Origin: Daedaleopsis sinensis
Lineage: Eukaryota > Basidiomycota > Agaricomycetes > Polyporales > Polyporaceae
NCBI GenBank assembly: GCA_033807695.1
Contig: CM066300.1
Coordinates: forward strand, 1,798,001 to 1,862,000
Reading direction: 5' to 3'
Length of the DNA stretch: 64,000 nucleotides
The notes under the pieces are model-generated. The model saw only the letters and a program-made list of their open reading frames with translations, was not told where the DNA came from and did not search any database. Shown piece by piece: positions 21,601 through 36,368 of the stretch; position 1 is the stretch's first letter, and the number at the start of each line of letters is the position of its first letter. Both the position numbers and the translations under genes were made by a program.

Positions 21601-24600
21601 GGCAGGAAGGGCCCGGGCGTGCGATAGCAGCGGGAAGATGGCGGGCGTGTGCACAGACTAGGCACAATCTGGCTGGCTGGGTACCGGCGGAGAGAGCTGG
21701 GAGGAGCGCGAGGAGGAGGAGGGTGAGGTGGACGAGAGCTCAGCATGAACTTAGTCCGTCGCCTCTTCCGTCATCAATAATGTGATGGCGATGCACCCTG
21801 CCTGATCCCGCCTGCCTTTTCCGGCAGTCACCCGACACTAGCCGCCCGCTTCTTCTGATCTTCCCCTGGCCCAACAAGTGCACCGCCAGCACCAGCTCGG
21901 CCACACCATCCGTGCCTGTTCATCTCCTCCACGTATCCCCCCATGGACTCCCCCAGCGTCCAGACATTGCCTTGCGTACAACACTCCCCATTGCGGTGCG
22001 CCCCGACTTCCAAGCAGGTCGGAACCTCGCACGCTTCTGTCAAAGATCTGACAGCTGAAGCACAGGCGTACCGATGGACTTTGTCCCCAGGATAATGCAC
22101 CGAGGCCCAGGAATACCGCCTCGTCCCCCAATATTATTCCTAGCCGTCGCATCATCTTAACCTTCAGCGACTGATCAATGCCCCGGGGACCCTCCTCGTG
22201 CAACACTCGATTGATGATATTATTCCAACAACGTAACCATCCTCGCCATATATATTCCTACTACCGCCGGTGCTAGCCGCTGCCCTGTTAAAGGTAAAGA
22301 CTGATCCGCCAGATACGCGTGCCAGTGGCTGGACCGCTGGGCCGCTGTGGATGCAATTGCCTGCAATTGCTGGATGCCTATTGTCCGGAACGCCCGGAGC
22401 ACCCGGCGGAGCACCAGTTGTGTGTGCCAGGGGTCGTTCCGGAGACAGTTTGCGGCGGGGATCTCGGACGCTCCGATAGACCTCGGAACGAGCCACGGCT
22501 TCGTGGAGGCTTACAGCATTTCTCGCCAGCCCTGCCATCGCCACCGTCTTCTCTGACGGCTCTGCGTGGCTCGTGCGAGCCCGCCTACGTGGCCAGTGTC
22601 ATGCCTGGCGCGCACGAGTTCGCTGGGATCGGACGCCCCGCCCCAGAACGCTCCATGGCGGCCCGTCGGCCATGGACCAGGTTGCGTGGAGACGCGTGCA
22701 AGGACCCTGACGTCGGTGAGAACCCCCCAATGACGATGCGCATATGTTCGCACCCTGTATACGTATCGGCTTTGAGTTTGGTAGCACCATGGAAACGCGT
22801 CCGGAACGCGAGCCCCCGAGCCCGGGGCCTAAACAGCCTACAAGATGGCGCATGCGCATCAGTTGTTGATCAGTCGACACCTGGTTCGCAGGAGTACGAA
22901 CCAGCGGAAGTACAAAGGCGAACAATGTTGCGCATGACCCGGTTCAGTGCCTCGAGTATGACTATCATGCGCCCAGCGCCGGGTGCGCGCGTACCTCCTA
23001 AACATCCAAAGGAAGTTCGTGTGCCCCGTGCCACAAGAACGCAAACTGACAGAAACGCCGCCGAGGAGTGTCGCCAAGTGCGTGCCATATCGAGAACGGG
23101 GAACAAAAACCCACTGTGCACGTACGCCAGCGACCCAGCGCGCGGGTGCGGTAAATGTGCCAGAGAACTTAGAAGGAGCACCACCCCCTTCTCGATGGCA
23201 GAGACGGCCCGGCTGGGCTCCTGGCGACAATGCATCCAGCTGCTGTGCGGCCAACGTCCGGCCCCCAACTTGCGTTGATCGTTGCTTTGTATTGCGAACC
23301 TTGGGGAAGGTGACGGATCCGGGAGGCATGCCCTAGGGCCTGCTGCCTTCCGAATAGCCCGTAATGGCGACGCACTGACTGGTGCCGTGTGCGCAGCGAC
23401 TGGCCGCCCCCACGAGTGCAAGGTGCCACTGCGTCGACGACCCAGCGCGTTTGAAATCCGATTTCCTGCCGTGAACATCAAAAACGACCGTGAGCACCGC
23501 GACGTTCGGATGTGTGCCGCGACACCTACCATCACAAGCGTTATGGAATCGTGCATGCTACAGCATCACAGCACAGAGGCCGGATCTATGCACACACGGT
23601 GCCTACATGAGCAAACGCACAATCGTACCCGTCCAACTGCCCGCGCTCTACAAGCGCACCAGAGGTGTATGTGGTCGAGTTGGGGGTTTGGAGGAGAGCC
23701 TTAGCGGCGCAGCGGCGCCGACCTCGAGAGCATACTTATACCGCCACCTCTAACTGCGCCCGCATAGTGCGCAGCGGCAGCGTCGACAAGGGCCGCGAAG
23801 GTGGCTGCGGCGGACGACACTCGTCCTGGCCAAGTGGCTTGAGCTGCAGCCGCCCGGCGGCAGCTGCGTTAAGCGAATGGCGACGTCCTAGATTGCCGGA
23901 AACGAGGACGGCTCGGGAGTCTGGGGGTGGCTTGGGGATCGGAGAACTCCAGTTTGTGCGGTTGCTGACTTGGCCCTGTCGCCGCCGCTCGCCAAGTGCG
24001 GGCTCCGCCTCTGTGGGTGGGAGCGAAAGAAGCTGCCTGCCGCACATGGTCTAGTCGGAAGCGGTGGCCGTAGGAGGTAAGTACGTCCTCGTTCGGCTAG
24101 GCGGTTTGTTGAGGTGATGCTAGCTGAGTAAGTAATTTGATAGGTGATGGCGATGGGATGGTGGAGGAGTGATCTGGATAACTATTTACACGAAGATAAC
24201 AATGAGATCATCGAGGGATCCGCGGTGGAGGCTGTCCACCGTGATGGTGAGCACGATCGAGGCAGCAGCGCTGTGTCGTCCCGGAAGAAGTGAACAGCAC
24301 ACAACCCGCATGTTTACCAGGCTGCAGAAGGAGCATTGAAATGTCAAGCCGTCGGAGGACTGGAGGTGGTCCAGGAGTGGTTCAGGGCTTGTGGTTCGGA
24401 AATGAATTCCGTCGCCCGGATCGGGACATGTACTTACGGAGGGTTAGGTGAAGGACGAACGTTATGAACATGCACCAGGGTCGGAACCAGAACGTTGACG
24501 GTTGAGGCGAGGTGGTGACATCCCCGATTCCAGCGTGCGAGAGCATGATTCTGAAACTGAGGAGAAGATGCGTACCGTTTAATGGCTGGGAGTATACCCA

Positions 24601-25502
24601 CAGGGTAATTGGAGGAAGTGGCGAGAACAAAGTTGGGTCGAATGGCGAAACGGTCATTGAGCTGGGTATCCGATCAGTCGCGGAGCACTGGAAAGGAGGT
24701 TGCGTAAGGTCGAAAGCTTGCGTTAGTCAACATGGTCAGAAGGGAGACGGGGAATTCTGCGATGGGCTACAACGATCAAATTAGGTCGAAAGCAGCTTGG
24801 GAATGTAGAAGCTGTGTGTATGGGTGAATTGGAAAATAGCGGGGAAACGGTGCGTGTTGAGGAGATGGCGGTGCAAGGAGGATGGGGAGTGGTGCTGATA
24901 GAACAGGGATACGGTTTGGCAGCGAAGTTGATGGGTGATTCGCGGAGTATCACGAGAGGGAGGTGAGGAGGAGGAGGGCCCCGTATCAGGTAGCGTCCCA
25001 AGAAGCCGGCCGCTCTCAGACGGGGGACTCGAGGGTGATTGGGATGCAATAAGCACTGGCGCGGGCTGTCAATGCACGAGTGCGGGCGCGTAGGGTGAGT
25101 CAGAGGGAGCTCTGGGCGGTGCCGAGCTCGGAGTCGTGTGTCGGCGAGTCGGCAGAGGGTGGGTCAGGCTCCGGGGGAATAAACGTATTTGGCAGAATTA
25201 AAGAGATGGAAATCAAGCTGGCGGCTGCTGGCGGAGAGGCGGGCTGTTGGCTGCCCAGCGCCTAGTGCGTTGGCTGGTTGATGGTACCGCCCAGAATGGC
25301 AAGGCTGGCCCGCGGCAGAGCTCGGCAACCGGGGCACAGCATGGGTTGGGGAGTGGGAACTGGGAGACGTGCCTCACCCGCAGCCGCGTCCCCTGCGCAT
25401 CCCTTTTCTCTCCCTCCTCCATCCTGCCTCCCAACCATCCTCGCCCTCCTTTGCTCCTTCATATCCCTCCCTCCGCAGTTATAAACCTCCCTCCGTCCTG
25501 CC
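21601..25502. other. Long gene-poor interval upstream of the Crz1-like gene
   Basis: This 3.9-kb stretch has no gene I can support. The ends should hold the carboxypeptidase upstream region (minus) and the Crz1-like promoter and leader (plus). Around 22.3-23.6 kb, long frames are open on both strands at once (about 319 codons on plus from a GTG codon, 228 on minus from an ATG). Both are Arg/Pro/Ala-rich and lack recognisable domains. The last ~150 nt before 25503 are pyrimidine-rich, typical of a fungal leader. Long upstream regions are common for regulatory genes. Confidence 0.5.
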
Positions 25503-26738
25503 ATGTCCGACCCAACTTTCGCCCAGCTCTACCCTCAGTCCGCTGCCTTCGAGCCCCAGGCATATCACAAGCTCGACTCCGCAGCCCCTATCACCATCGC
25601 CCTCGACTCCTCCGCAGACAACCAGAAGCAGTCCCTCGACTTCTTCAACTACTCCCAGTCGGGCTTGGACGTCGTCGCTCCGCACCCGGACCAGTTCGAA
25701 CTCGAACTCGATAACTCCCTCGCAGCCTTCGACGCAGAGCTAAGCCTCCTCCCCGTTGACACAGCCGACTTCACCTTCTATCGCTCGGCTACTCCCACTT
25801 TCGGCCCCCCCTCGACCTTCACCGTCTCGTCTGAGTCGGTGTCGGGTTATGATTCTGTGTACAACGACAATCTGTCTAGTCACTCAGAAAGCTTCTACAA
25901 CTTCAGTTCCCACTCTCCCACGTCCAACTACACCTCCAGCGTCTACTCTACCCTCACCCAAGAACAGCTCGACATGGAGTTCCAGCGCATGGCCATGCCC
26001 CAGGAGGACCACAGCTCCTTCGGTGCCCTCCCGACTTCCCGCAGCTCTCCGGGTAGCGTCCCCAACATCTCGCAGTACTCCCCTGCCTTCTCCTCCCCGC
26101 GCGGGTCCTTCTCGGACTACGAACCTGCGCAGCCGCAGCAGGTCCGGCTCGGGAGCTCCGCTGCGTCAGACTACTATCCGCAGGCGCAGGTGCAGATCAA
26201 CAAGTACGGAGGCCGAGTCATGCAGCCGCCCCCGCAATCCCGCTCGACCGCGAGCGTGTCGCCCCAGTTGTCCGCCATGTCGCACCCGTCGGTCGGGTCC
26301 CACCACCCTTCGCTCAGCGCTCAGCGCACGAAGATGGAGCACATGCATGACGACCCCAAGCGCAAGTATCAGTGCCCGTCGTGCCCGCGAGGTATGTTCC
26401 TTCCGGGTATCTTCTCTGTCCTGTGCTAATACCCCGTGTCCCTAGCGTTCGCCCGCGCCTACAACCTTAAGACCCACATCCAGACCCACGACCCCAACCG
26501 CCTCAAGCCCTACGCATGCCACCACAAGTCATGCGGGCGGTCGTTCAGTCGCAAGCATGACCTCACCCGTCACATGGTCTCTATCCACCGTACCGAGTCG
26601 GTGACAGCCTTGTCCGCCGTGACCCCGCAGCGATCAATCGGGGTTGACAGCGGGCGCCGCGCCTGGTGTGAGCAGTGCGGTCGTAGCTGGGTCGGGAAGG
26701 GCAAGGAGAAGGGTTGCGAGTGCAACGATGTGAAGTAA
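25503..26738 (+). CDS. CRZ1: C2H2 zinc-finger transcription factor, Crz1-like
   Basis: Probable calcineurin-responsive transcription factor regulating calcium, stress and cell-wall genes. Two exons, 25503-26391 and 26446-26738 (393 aa). The N-terminal ~290 residues are low-complexity, Ser/Pro/Gln/Tyr-rich (SxxSP-type sites throughout), as expected of a phosphoregulated activation region. The DNA-binding part starts near residue 292: finger 1 YQCPSC...H...H (C-X2-C-X12-H-X3-H, interrupted by the single intron), finger 2 YACHHKSCGRSFSRKHDLTR (C-X4-C-X12-H-X4-H), then a C-terminal Cys cluster WCEQCGRSWVGKG...CECNDVK. This two-finger plus terminal Cys pattern is that of Crz1/Prz1. I see no clear PxIxIT calcineurin docking site, so the calcineurin link is by family only. 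It is divergent from nothing close; an unusually long upstream region precedes it. Confidence 0.85.
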
Positions 26739-27563
26739 TCGTCGACGTGCCGTTGTGTACCCCTATGCATCTGCCTCCCCTGGTTTGCGTACGTCTAGTT
26801 CGACTCATTGTCCCCCGGGATGTGTATGCTCATGGCTTGCTTGTCTCTAGCGCCGGCAACAATCACGTCCGTCTAGCGGCTAGAGATTCCGTCAAGGTCT
26901 ATGTGGTCTTACCGTGGTACGCTCTAGTCGTGACGACGATGATGTTCGGCGCACGCGCATTTATTGTCGACTGGGTCCCCTCACGATACGTGTCCTGTGA
27001 CGATGGTACTTGTGCGCTCCCGAATGTCCCCCTCCACCGCCTGTCATCGTGTCCCCGCTTGATCGTTTGGCGATTGTTTATGCAACATCTTTTTCCTACT
27101 CTGCTCGTGACTATACGTCTCGTTTCCGTTAGTGTCCGCGGTTTGCACGGTCGTGACTATATCTATGTTCGTTCTGAATACTGCTCTCAATCTCTGTCCC
27201 GTCGTACTCTCGTTCTCATAATACATGCCGGCTGCGTTAAGTACCAAGTTCCGTGTCGACCCCTCTGCCCGTTCCCGATGACACCGTCTGGATTGCGTGG
27301 CCGTACCCACACCGCGGCCCCATGTTGTGGGTCCATGTTGACTCGGCCCCTGTGATGGCCGCGCCGCATTCGGCTGGCGCAGCACCCACCATGCATCGCC
27401 GCTGCAAGCTGCAACCACTGGTTGCCAGTATAATGTGAGTTTCCTCGTTGATGGCTACACCCCAGGAAACTGAGCTGTTCGGCTGTGCGTCTAGACGCGA
27501 CGGGCGTGATGAGAGAAGCTGCTCTCCCAGATGCCGTGCGCGGTGCGGTGCGGTGCTGGTCGC

Positions 27564-27588
27564 CATGAACATGAACATGAACATGAAC
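27564..27588. repeat. (CATGAA)n tandem repeat
   Basis: Four perfect CATGAA copies just after three CGGTG copies. Small tandem repeat in noncoding DNA. Confidence 0.85.
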
Positions 27589-29162
27589 GGGCCGGCTTCG
27601 CTTCGACGAACCGAGACTTCGGGCACACACCGGTGCAGCTGCATTGTCCGTGGAGATGGCCATGGATGTCATTGGATTGTGCGAACTGTCAATATGGATG
27701 GCGCTGCACGGTTACATGATCGGACTTGGCAGAGATTCCGCAGCAACCATCCCGGACATGCACGTCGTGGCACACTGGCACGTACGTCGTACACGCGAGA
27801 CCGACCACGACCCGGTATTCTGTGCCGCACTCTCTGCTGCGTCGGTGCTGCGGGCGGATTCAAATTGCTGCACACCGTGACACTGGTGCTCCTACCTCTG
27901 GACGTCCAATCGTTCATCGACGCAGCCCTCCACCCGCTCCGAATTCCGAGTCGGGCCTGCTAAGATCCGCAGCACCCATCCGGCGTCGCCGCAGCGCATC
28001 CGTCGGGCTACTGAGTTCGATACCGTGCTGCGGCACGCCGCGGGGTACGGGTACGCGTCCGGGCGGCCGCAGCACTAGTACTGACACGTTCAAGTTCGGC
28101 CAGCGCTACCGAACCACAGCGTAACCACAACCTTATTCGCGTCGATGGCACCTTGCATACCTACTATGTGCGTCTCATCGGGCTCTCATCGCGGCGGCAC
28201 GTATGTCTTGATGAGCTTGTCTAACAGTCCGTAACGGTCTGTGCCTAGGACCAGCGCCAATGGCGATGACTCCGGTGTTGGACGCCAGATGGCAAGGAAG
28301 CCTCCATACAAGTTCAAGTTTGTATTCTTGGAGCCTGTCCAGAGGCCCATCTGGTTCGTCTCCGTTGCCTATCGGAAAGCTGTCGCGGAGTGCTGATGTA
28401 TCGCGATGTGCGCCCGATGTGCGTCTGAAAGAGCGTTTGATATTGATGTGCAATGCATCCGGGTGTTTGTTAACCAACGCGCGCGATGTAGTAGGACTTC
28501 GGCTTGACCTCGGCTGGCGCCCAACTTGTTGGGTCATGTGCTCAATGTAGTAACTGGCGTGCACTGCCTCGGTTCTGAGATGGTCTGCTCCTTCCATCTA
28601 TTCAACTAACACTGGTCGAGTCCACGGTGGTTACTGTCTTCTTGCTATAAGGGCCAAGTAACCCATGCGAAGAGCTTGAAGCGAAGCCACTAGTATTGAC
28701 GATTTCGTGCTGGAGTTGTCTGTAATCGTCACGCAAAGGCGGAGGCGTGACGAACCGTACGGTTTACTACTCGGGATCAATCGCTCTACTAGTTCTGGCT
28801 CTGCGCATGTCTGGTACGGTGGTCATTAATATTTTCTCTTCCCCGCTATCGCATATAGATCATACTGACACGAGTTTTTTGTCTGTTCAGTGCCATTATA
28901 TACCGCTGTGTACCAAGGCTTTCAGTTGTTCGGCACACCAGTACTTTTAATCTAACTCGAAACATGTAACTTGCAAGGCCTGGTGCGCATTGCAAGTCTC
29001 GACCGGCCGGTGGTACATCCATGTACAGAGACTCGCAAGGTGTGGTACCTGTTGTCATCGTGGAGCCTTCGGACGAGGTTCCCTTCCTGATTAGGGCAAC
29101 ACTTCGTCAGAGTGATCTGTCTGTGACGTCGTCCGTCCCTCCCCCGTCTGCATGCGCCAGGG

Positions 29163-29170
29163 TATATAAA
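29163..29170 (+). promoter_or_regulatory. TATA box of the catalase gene
   Basis: TATATAAA lies 66 nt upstream of the catalase ATG in otherwise GC-rich sequence. Match quality and position are good for a strong inducible fungal promoter. The start of transcription would be expected about 30-40 nt downstream. Confidence 0.6.
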
Positions 29171-29235
29171 CCCAAAACTGCGGCCGTGAACGTTTGCAAC
29201 TCTCGTACCACTCAACCGTGTTCGCCACCGACACC

Positions 29236-32054
29236 ATGGCATCTGTTCTCGGATCTGTCAAAGAAGCGTTCACCTCGGCCACCGGCCACACCGCCAAAAT
29301 CGCGGACTTGCAGAAGGTGACGGTGGACCCGGCCAAGAAGCCCACGAAAGGCTTGACCACTGACCAAGGCGTTTTCATCTCTGATACGGACAACTGGTAA
29401 GTCACCGCCATTTTGATCACCACGCGTCCGGCCTCACGTAGGCCTTCTTCATACTGTGTAGGCTTCGCGCGTCAGATGGCGCTCATCCCGGGGCGACCTT
29501 ACTGGAAGACCACGTACAGCTTCACCTGTCGCTGTCTGAGTTGTCGATGCTCAACGCCTCTTTTCTTACAGATAGCTCGCGAGAAGATCATGCGCTTCGA
29601 CCATGAGCGCATTCCAGAGGTAATCCGAATGCACGCGTCGGATGCCGTTGACCGAGCTGACATCTGACTGTCAGCGTGTCGTTCACGCCCGTGGGGCCGG
29701 AGCGCACGGCTACTTCAAGGTAGTCATGGAATTCTTTCAGATTACACTAACTGGCTCACTATCTCCGACGATATTTAGGTCTATGACGACAAAGCGTCGA
29801 AGTACACCTTCGCGCCCGTGTTAACCGATCCGTCCCGAATTACGCCCACCTTCGTGCGTTTCAGTACAGTGCAGGGCTCTCGTGGGAGCGCAGTACGTAC
29901 ACTCAGCTTAACTACGCAATAGCCTAATCACCGAATATATCGCTTAGGACACGGTTCGCGACGTTCGTGGGTTCGCCGTCAAGTTATACACAGATGAAGG
30001 GAATTGGGACGTCGTCGGCAACAACATTCCCGTCTTCTTTATCCAAGATGCCATTAAATTTCCCGACGTCGTCCATGCCGTCAAGCCCGAGCCCCACAAC
30101 GAGGTCCCGACGGGGCAGAGTGCTCACAACAATTTCTGGGACTTCGTCGGCTTACAACCCGAATGTATGTGCACGCGACGTAGTATTCGAAGAAGACCTG
30201 CCACCTTACTGATAACCTTACGTGTCCCAGCTTCTCACATGATCATGTGGGTCATGTCGGATCGCGGTATCCCTCGTTCTTATCGTATGATGCAAGGATT
30301 TGGAGTGAACACCTGTTCGTTGACCTTCCCGTTACGTTCGTAGTCCGGTGCGCTAACGGTTCTGCAAAGTCACCTTGATAAATGCGCGCAAGGAGCGGGT
30401 TTTCGTCAAATTCCACTGGATTCCGGAGCTCGGCGTTCACAGTCTTGTATGGGACGAGGCTCTGAAGGTCTGTGGCCAGGACCCTGGTATGTCACTCCGG
30501 TGTCGAGTTAAAGTCACCTGCTCACGGCCGTGACTTACTCAGATTTCCATCGTAAGGACCTGGAGGAGGCCATTGCCAGCGGCGCGTTCCCCAAATGGAC
30601 CCTCGGGATTCAAGTGATTCCGGAGTCTCGCGAGGATGACTTCGACTTCGATATTCTAGATGCTACTAAGATTTGGCCTGAAGAGCTCGTGCCAGTGGAG
30701 ATAATCGGTGAGATGGTACTAAACCGCACTGTTGACGAGTACTTCCCCGAGACGGAGCAAGTCGCCTTTTGTACATCGAACATCGTCCCTGGGATCGGCT
30801 TCAGTGACGATCCTCTGCTCCAAGGCCGCAACTTCTCGTACTTCGACACACAGCTGTCTCGGTTGGGCGTGAACTGGCAGCAACTCCCAATTAATCGTCC
30901 CGTTTGTCCTGTTATGAACCATCACCGTGACGGTCAAATGCAACACAAGATCACGAAGGACCTCAACTACTGGCCTAACAGGCGGTCCATTGCCGCCCCC
31001 GTCCCGCCGTCTGAGGGTGGATATGCCGAGTGAGTTCGGTATAGCGCCTTACTACTTTCCCAAGTCTGACTTTGACTTCGATAGACATCCTCAAAAGGTG
31101 CAAGCAATCAAACAACGCCTGCGCAGCGCAAAGTTCCAAGAACATTACAATCAAGCCCAGCTGTTCTACAACTCTTTGACAGACTACGAGAAGACTCATC
31201 TCGTTTCCGCACTCTCCTTTGAGCTCAGTCACTGCGACGACCCTGTGGTCTACGAGGCGTACTCTAAAGCGCTGAACAACATCGACTTCGACCTTGCAAA
31301 ACAGGTCGCGATCAACGTCGGCGGGGTGGTGCCTGACAAGCCGGCTCGCGAGAACCGCGGCCTGTCTTCTTCGAGGCTGTCTCAGCTTGCGTTCGCCCCA
31401 AAGGAGCCCACCATCAAGTCGCGCCGCATCGCCATCCTCCTCGCTGACGGCTTCAACCTCGGCGAGGTGCAGGCCCTGCGCGCCGCTCTCAAGGCGGGCA
31501 TGGCCAACAGCTTCGTGATCGGACCGCGCCGGGGGCCCGTGTACCCAGAGGGCGTGGCAGTGGGCTCCGGCAAGGGCTACAGCGCCGACCACCACTACGA
31601 GGGCCAGCGCAGCACCATGTTCGACGCCATTCTCATCCCTGGTGGTGCGAAACACGCGCAGGCACTCGCCAGCAACGGCCGCACCGTCCACTGGGTTCGG
31701 GAGGCGTTCGGGCACTGCAAGGCCATCGGCGCTCTCGGAGAAGGTCAGTCGTCTTTGAACGGAGTCGTAACGGTCGTTGACGCGTTGACGGTGGTCTGCG
31801 TAGCTGTTGCGTTCCTCCGCGAGGCGGTGCAGCTGCCCGGTGTGCAGTTGGCAATGGACCTGAACAGCGACAGCGTCACGAACTCGTATGGCGTCGTTAC
31901 CGCTGGAAAATACTCTGTGGGCTCCGCTGCCGCCGACGTGCTGACCATGAAGCGGGCCGAGAAGGGCTTCATCTCCAATTTTGCGTTCGAAGTCAGCCAA
32001 CATCGCTGCTACGAGCGCGAGTCGGCCGGTTTAACGTCGCAAGTCGCGTACTAA
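29236..32054 (+). CDS. Large-subunit (clade 2) catalase with C-terminal DJ-1/PfpI domain
   Basis: Haem catalase breaking down hydrogen peroxide, of the large-subunit HPII type. Eleven exons: 29236-29396, 29462-29513, 29572-29619, 29675-29719, 29779-29892, 29948-30164, 30231-30314, 30370-30486, 30543-31029, 31085-31743, 31804-32054 (744 aa, right for this clade). Active-site His lies in [14 protein letters not shown], the distal Asn in [13 protein letters not shown], and the haem-ligand Tyr in [15 protein letters not shown]. The helical segment ending [11 protein letters not shown] leads to a C-terminal class-I glutamine-amidotransferase-like (DJ-1/PfpI) domain from about residue 580: [30 protein letters not shown] and [13 protein letters not shown]. 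No signal peptide is evident at the N-terminus ([17 protein letters not shown]), so a cytosolic or non-classically exported enzyme is likely. A TATA box lies 66 nt upstream, fitting inducible expression. Confidence 0.96.
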
Positions 32055-32338
32055 AAGTTGTATCGATAACAATCGTGTATAGTAGCGAATTCTACCGTCT
32101 GTATCCGGCATTGTACCAACAACTGTAGCAACACGTTTGGTCGTTGTAAATGGCTTACGGTCCTGTATGCATGCGTTCGGGGCACAAAATATCAACGACA
32201 CTCGGGGAGAGTCGAACTGAGTAGGTAGTTATTTTGACGCTGTATCTAACTGCGCCCAGCATGCAACATAAGAAAACGTTCTTTTAGCGCATAAATTCGC
32301 AGTTAGCTATATTCGGTTACCGATGCTGCCAATTCGCG

Positions 32339-33001
32339 ATGACGGTCACGGCGTCTTCAGCCACTAGTACTCAGTGCACAATGTCCTCTCAAGACCAACC
32401 GAGCCCTGACATCCTCAGCCAGGAAGAAAAGTACCTGCAGAAAGTGCACCCCACGCCTGAAGATATCCCAGGATGTATGAAGCTATTCGATGACTTCCTC
32501 CTATGCAACGGTACGTGTCGTGTCGCGTCACCCAACTCCTCCGCGCGGGACGAGCTGACCGCGGTCCTCCTCTCCCCTTCCATTCCCTTCCCTTCCTACC
32601 CCATCCCATCTCTCCTTGTCGCTCCTCTCGCCCAGTGATGAGCTCGCAGCTGAAGTCGCTGTACCGGTACGGCGAGATGGCGACGTGCGCGCCGAAGCTC
32701 GAGGAGTTCAAGTTCTGCATGAGCCTCAAGGGCATGCACCCCGAGGAGAAGCGCGACGTCTGGCTGCGCCGCCGCGCGGAATGGTGGGCGCGCCGCCGCG
32801 TGCACCGCAGCAGCGAGGACGTGTGGGACGCGAGGACGTGCGTGCTCTCTCTCTGCTCTTCTGCGCTGCGCGCTGCGTTGGCGGGCGAGGTGCTTACTCG
32901 CGCACGTGTGCTACGTGGGGGGCGTGTGCAGCGAACCTTTGCAGAACTACCCGCCGCGGCAGCTGGACCCGAACATCCCGACTCCGCGCACTATAGAGTG
33001 A
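32339..33001 (+). CDS. EMI1: Emi1/DUF3128 family protein with twin CX9C motif
   Basis: Small conserved protein of the DUF3128 family, named for yeast Emi1 (early meiotic induction). Three exons, 32339-32510, 32636-32837, 32932-33001 (147 aa). The conserved core is LKSLYRYGEMATCAPKLEEF through MHPEEKRDVWLRRRAEWWAR. Cys46/Cys56 and Cys75/Cys85 form two exact C-X9-C pairs flanking an 18-residue spacer, the hallmark of MIA40-oxidised intermembrane-space proteins; a mitochondrial location is inferred from this. The C-terminus ends NYPPRQLDPNIPTPRTIE. The start is ambiguous: ATG at 32339 or at 32381 (14 codons later, MSSQDQ); the second looks more conserved. Biochemical role unknown. Confidence 0.83.
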
Positions 33002-33347
33002 CGGTGCCCCGTATCGCTTCGTCTGCCGGAAACCAGCGTGCTTCGCGCACTACGTGGGGCTGCACGTTCGCCGGTGGATTGGCCCAATATGCTCTCAGTC
33101 CACGCCGGCTTCGTATGATAGAGAAGTATCGAGGTTGAGGCACCCGCGTCTCGATGCTGATATCGAAGTACATTAGGCACGGATTCAATACAACTACATG
33201 ACATCCTACAACAGAACGAGATAGCAGACTGACAACAAGGACCGGCGACTAGAGATTGAGAGATGCGAGCGAGTAGAAGATGTTAGACGCCGACGCTATG
33301 AGACCGTGATCAGTACGGTGCATGTAAAGGTACGACGGAAGAAAGAC

Positions 33348-36170
<2,823 letters not shown>

Positions 36171-36368
36171 GGTGATAGAGGTAATGGAGAACGCGTTGGA
36201 CGAGAGCAAGGCAGCGCGACGCGAGCCACAAATGAGCTTAGGGCAGGCCGGTTCGCGTCTTCGGCACCTTCCGAAGGGCACGTGTCGTCATGTACCCGCA
36301 TACATGAGCGTCTGTACATCTACTGTGCTTGCGCGGTCTGTGTGGCTCCTGCTCTCGACGAATCTGCT

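Larger units (their letters stand above)
26739..29235. other. Intergenic, 2.5 kb, downstream of Crz1-like and upstream of catalase
   Basis: No gene supported; the open frames (for example 27187-27672 on minus) lack domains and sensible starts. It contains a CGGTG triplication (27541-27555), a CATGAA repeat and, at its right end, the catalase TATA box. Confidence 0.5.

Noticed and set aside
30975..32003. 342-codon minus-strand frame
   Set aside because: Antisense to the catalase/DJ-1 exons; mirror of GC-rich codons.
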